This document shows positions 62,068-64,000 of a stretch of 64,000 bases of DNA, in pieces. Both the position numbers and the translations under genes were made by a program. The stretch lies in contig NZ_CP188319.1 of the NCBI RefSeq assembly GCF_050033475.1, forward strand, positions 1,240,001 through 1,304,000. The letters are read 5' to 3'. This DNA comes from Cetobacterium sp050033475 (GTDB taxonomy: Bacteria; Fusobacteriota; Fusobacteriia; Fusobacteriales; Fusobacteriaceae). Below the pieces are notes generated by a model. That model made no database searches. It was not told the origin of the DNA and worked only from the letters and a program-made list of their open reading frames with translations. Position 1 is the stretch's first letter, and each line of letters begins with the position of its first letter.

Positions 62068-63365
62068 TCCTTTCTTGTAATTTCTTCTTGAATTTCTTCT
62101 CCTGCTTCAGAGGAAGAAGTACCCATTAAAATACTTACTATGGAATTTCTTGTTCTATCTTGCATAGATGGAATTTTATCAAAGTCGAATACATCTACTC
62201 CGATACCTGAGGAAGTTTGAGCTAAAATATTATTTGTTAGGAATAATTCCCCAACTTTATTTTTATCAGCTTCGAAATCCGTACGAGGAAGTAAAAATTC
62301 AGCTTCGTTTACATATCTAATACCAGCATCCTTAGAAGTTAACATTTTTAAAAGTTCAATTGTATATTCTTTTTCCTTACCTTTTAAAGTTCCAGACATC
62401 ATATATGGACTTATAACCTGCATATCTTGATCTTTAAATTCTGGTTTTTCCTTAAAATAAGGGAATTTAGCAAATTTTATATTGGTATATACTGGAGTTT
62501 TTTCAGGATCTGTGAAGGTAGAAATATTCCAAGGACCTGTGAAAACCATAGCAGCCTCTCCTGTTTTAAATTGAGTTGTAGCAATGTCGTTACTGATACC
62601 AGGGGCAGATGGAGAAAAGGCACCTTTATCATTTAATACCTTGATAAATTCCAAAGTTTGAACAACTTCAGGATCAGTCCATTTTAATTCTCTAGAACCT
62701 AATTTTTTAGCAGCATCAACACCTAGCCAACGGTAGAAAATTTGATTGTGAAGATGTCCAACAACATAGGTAGATTTAGCTCCAAGGGCTATTGGAATAA
62801 TATTTATGGCATTTAATTTATCCACAGCAACTAAAAGTTCATCCCAAGTTTCAGGGAATTTTTCAATTCCAGCCTTTTTAAATAATTCTTCATTGTAATA
62901 AACTCCCATTAATCCCTGTTCCATTGGGATGGCATAAACTCCCTCCTTCCCAGGAATTGTATAGTAATTTAAGGCACCTTTATTAAATCCATCTCCCCAT
63001 TCCTTGTCCTCAGTTAAAAGAGGTTTCATATCTGCCAATAAATTTGCATCAACATATTCACTTAGGTTTGCAACTCCTTGAATTCTAAAAATATTAGGCA
63101 AAGTTCCAGAGGCTAAATCTGTTTTTAATTTATTATTGAAGGAAGATTCGTCCCCTTGAGATTCATCAATAACCACAACATCTGGATGTTTTTCCTCAAA
63201 CTGGGAAATAATATCCTTATAAATTTTAACGGCATTGGAAGTTCCAGCCATTCTTGTTAACATTCTAATTTTTATTTTTCCATTGTCTTCGGCTTTTTCA
63301 CCACAGGCAACTAAGGCTAAACACACACCTAAAATACTTGTTAATTTTGCAAGTCTTTTTATCAT
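62064..63365 (-). CDS. Sugar ABC transporter substrate-binding lipoprotein
   Basis: 433-residue CUT1-type binding lipoprotein; lipobox LVACGEK. Body motifs: IPMEQGLMGVYYNEELFKKA, GEAAMVFTGPWNIS. The stop TGA is supplied by the right end of the inserted element: AAG GA|T TGA, where the uninterrupted gene would read AAG GAG TAA. So only the last residue changes (Glu to Asp). Kinase gene upstream, permeases downstream. Confidence 0.93.
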   Translation of the reverse strand: MIKRLAKLTSILGVCLALVACGEKAEDNGKIKIRMLTRMAGTSNAVKIYKDIISQFEEKHPDVVVIDESQGDESSFNNKLKTDLASGTLPNIFRIQGVANLSEYVDANLLADMKPLLTEDKEWGDGFNKGALNYYTIPGKEGVYAIPMEQGLMGVYYNEELFKKAGIEKFPETWDELLVAVDKLNAINIIPIALGAKSTYVVGHLHNQIFYRWLGVDAAKKLGSRELKWTDPEVVQTLEFIKVLNDKGAFSPSAPGISNDIATTQFKTGEAAMVFTGPWNISTFTDPEKTPVYTNIKFAKFPYFKEKPEFKDQDMQVISPYMMSGTLKGKEKEYTIELLKMLTSKDAGIRYVNEAEFLLPRTDFEADKNKVGELFLTNNILAQTSSGIGVDVFDFDKIPSMQDRTRNSIVSILMGTSSSEAGEEIQEEITRKD

Positions 63366-63387
63366 AATTTCCTCCCATAGGTTATAA

Positions 63388-64000
63388 TTATTTTTTCAAT
63401 TGCATTAGGGCATTGCCAGTTACTGATGCTTCAATAGGTCCTAAGGAAATAGGACATTCTAAATATTTTTCAATGGTTTCAATTAAAAAACTATCCTGAT
63501 TTCCTCCACCCAGTAGGACAATGTTATTGATATTTTTATTGGATAGGGATTTAATAAGTTCTAAGGATTCTTTATATTTATTTCCTAAGCTGTTATAGGT
63601 TATTTTTAAAATATCTTCCTTGGAATTTATTTCCTGATTATATTTTTCAAAATATTTATTTTTAATTAAGGATTCCATGTTTTTACAATTTAAAAATTCC
63701 TCAGTAATTTCAATATATTCCTCCAGGGAAGATCTTTTTCCAAGGATTGGAAAATCTTCAAAATCGATATTTTCTCCCTGTTCTCTCCAGTGATTTCTTA
63801 AACTTTGTAATAACCAAGTTCCAACTATCATGGACATAAATCTTATTTTATTCCTAGCGGAACCTTCATTTACAAGACCTTTTTTAATTCCAAGGGAATT
63901 GGTTATGGCTCTATCTGTTTCAATTCCTAAAAGAGACCAAGTTCCATTGATTAAATATCCTGTTTCTTCATTTAATTTTGTAGAAAGGATGGCACAGGCT
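63388..64000 (-). CDS. FGGY-family sugar kinase (rhamnulokinase/fuculokinase type), 5' part outside window
   Basis: The frame is open to the window edge. Visible: ETGYLINGTWSLLGIETDRA, LVNEGSARNKIRF, GTWLLQSLRNHWREQG and LGGGNQDSFLIETIEKYLE, then GPIEASVTGNALMQL. This is the C-terminal ATPase half of RhaB/FucK-like kinases, phosphorylating L-rhamnulose or L-fuculose. With fucI in the operon fuculose is likely. It lies 22 bases upstream of the binding-protein gene. Confidence 0.85.
   Translation of the reverse strand, partial: ACAILSTKLNEETGYLINGTWSLLGIETDRAITNSLGIKKGLVNEGSARNKIRFMSMIVGTWLLQSLRNHWREQGENIDFEDFPILGKRSSLEEYIEITEEFLNCKNMESLIKNKYFEKYNQEINSKEDILKITYNSLGNKYKESLELIKSLSNKNINNIVLLGGGNQDSFLIETIEKYLECPISLGPIEASVTGNALMQLKK

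Overview
The window reads as a chromosomal segment of a low-GC diderm bacterium, most likely a member of the Fusobacteriota. The AT-rich codon use looks clostridial, but the outer-membrane parts are Gram-negative: a TonB-dependent receptor, a large autotransporter with a C-terminal barrel, a small OMP barrel, LPP20/CsgG-type lipoproteins and a lytic transglycosylase. I cannot name the species from sequence alone.

Layout. 1-3.6 kb: methionine ABC importer (metN cut by the window edge, metI, metQ) with an M20 amidohydrolase. 3.8-9.8 kb: seven-gene envelope lipoprotein/LPP20/CsgG-like cluster with its own promoter and terminator. 9.8-10.9 kb: divergent Fur-family regulator and QueD-like gene, sharing two near-identical palindromic operators with a Zur-like core. 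11.0-16.0 kb: three-gene unit of a metallo-beta-lactamase-fold protein, a coiled-coil protein with a GrpE-like tail and a long divergent Hsp70. 16.1-20.2 kb: free-Met-R-sulfoxide reductase, a possible small RNA, and the thiSGHFE operon under a TPP riboswitch on the minus strand. 20.4-27.2 kb: BCCT transporter, a 66-residue membrane protein and a choline/carnitine acyltransferase, then a membrane sensor, LytTR regulator and MFS transporter. 27.2-30.5 kb: Xaa-Pro aminopeptidase, AEC transporter and a small exported protein. 30.7-36.1 kb: TonB receptor plus autotransporter.

36.2-48.8 kb is an accessory block. A 175-bp hairpin-rich sequence occurs at both ends in the same orientation (about 90% identical by eye). 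Between the copies lie a complete type I-B CRISPR-Cas system (cas6-cas8b-cas7-cas5-cas3-cas4-cas1-cas2), a 16-repeat array, a decayed citrate-lyase alpha gene and a nucleotidyltransferase/MATE pair.

The most interesting signal is just upstream of cas6. A two-repeat mini-CRISPR carries a 22-nt spacer whose first 17 nt match DNA immediately upstream of the cas -35 box, except at positions 6 and 12. The run ends at position 18. The target is preceded by CCA. Every sixth guide base is flipped out in type I Cascade, so this looks like a crRNA-like guide that represses its own cas promoter (CreR-type autoregulation).

48.9-53.3 kb: DUF4352-like lipoprotein, YbaK, quinone-reductase-like flavoprotein, OMP barrel, NfeD and an SPFH protein. 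53.4-64 kb (minus strand): deoxy-sugar utilisation operon with an FGGY kinase, a sugar ABC importer, a GH151-like alpha-L-fucosidase candidate, an M81 metallopeptidase and L-fucose isomerase. An IS608-like element (broken tnpA, intact tnpB) sits exactly at the junction of the binding-protein and first permease genes. Removing it in silico restores a Shine-Dalgarno sequence for the permease.
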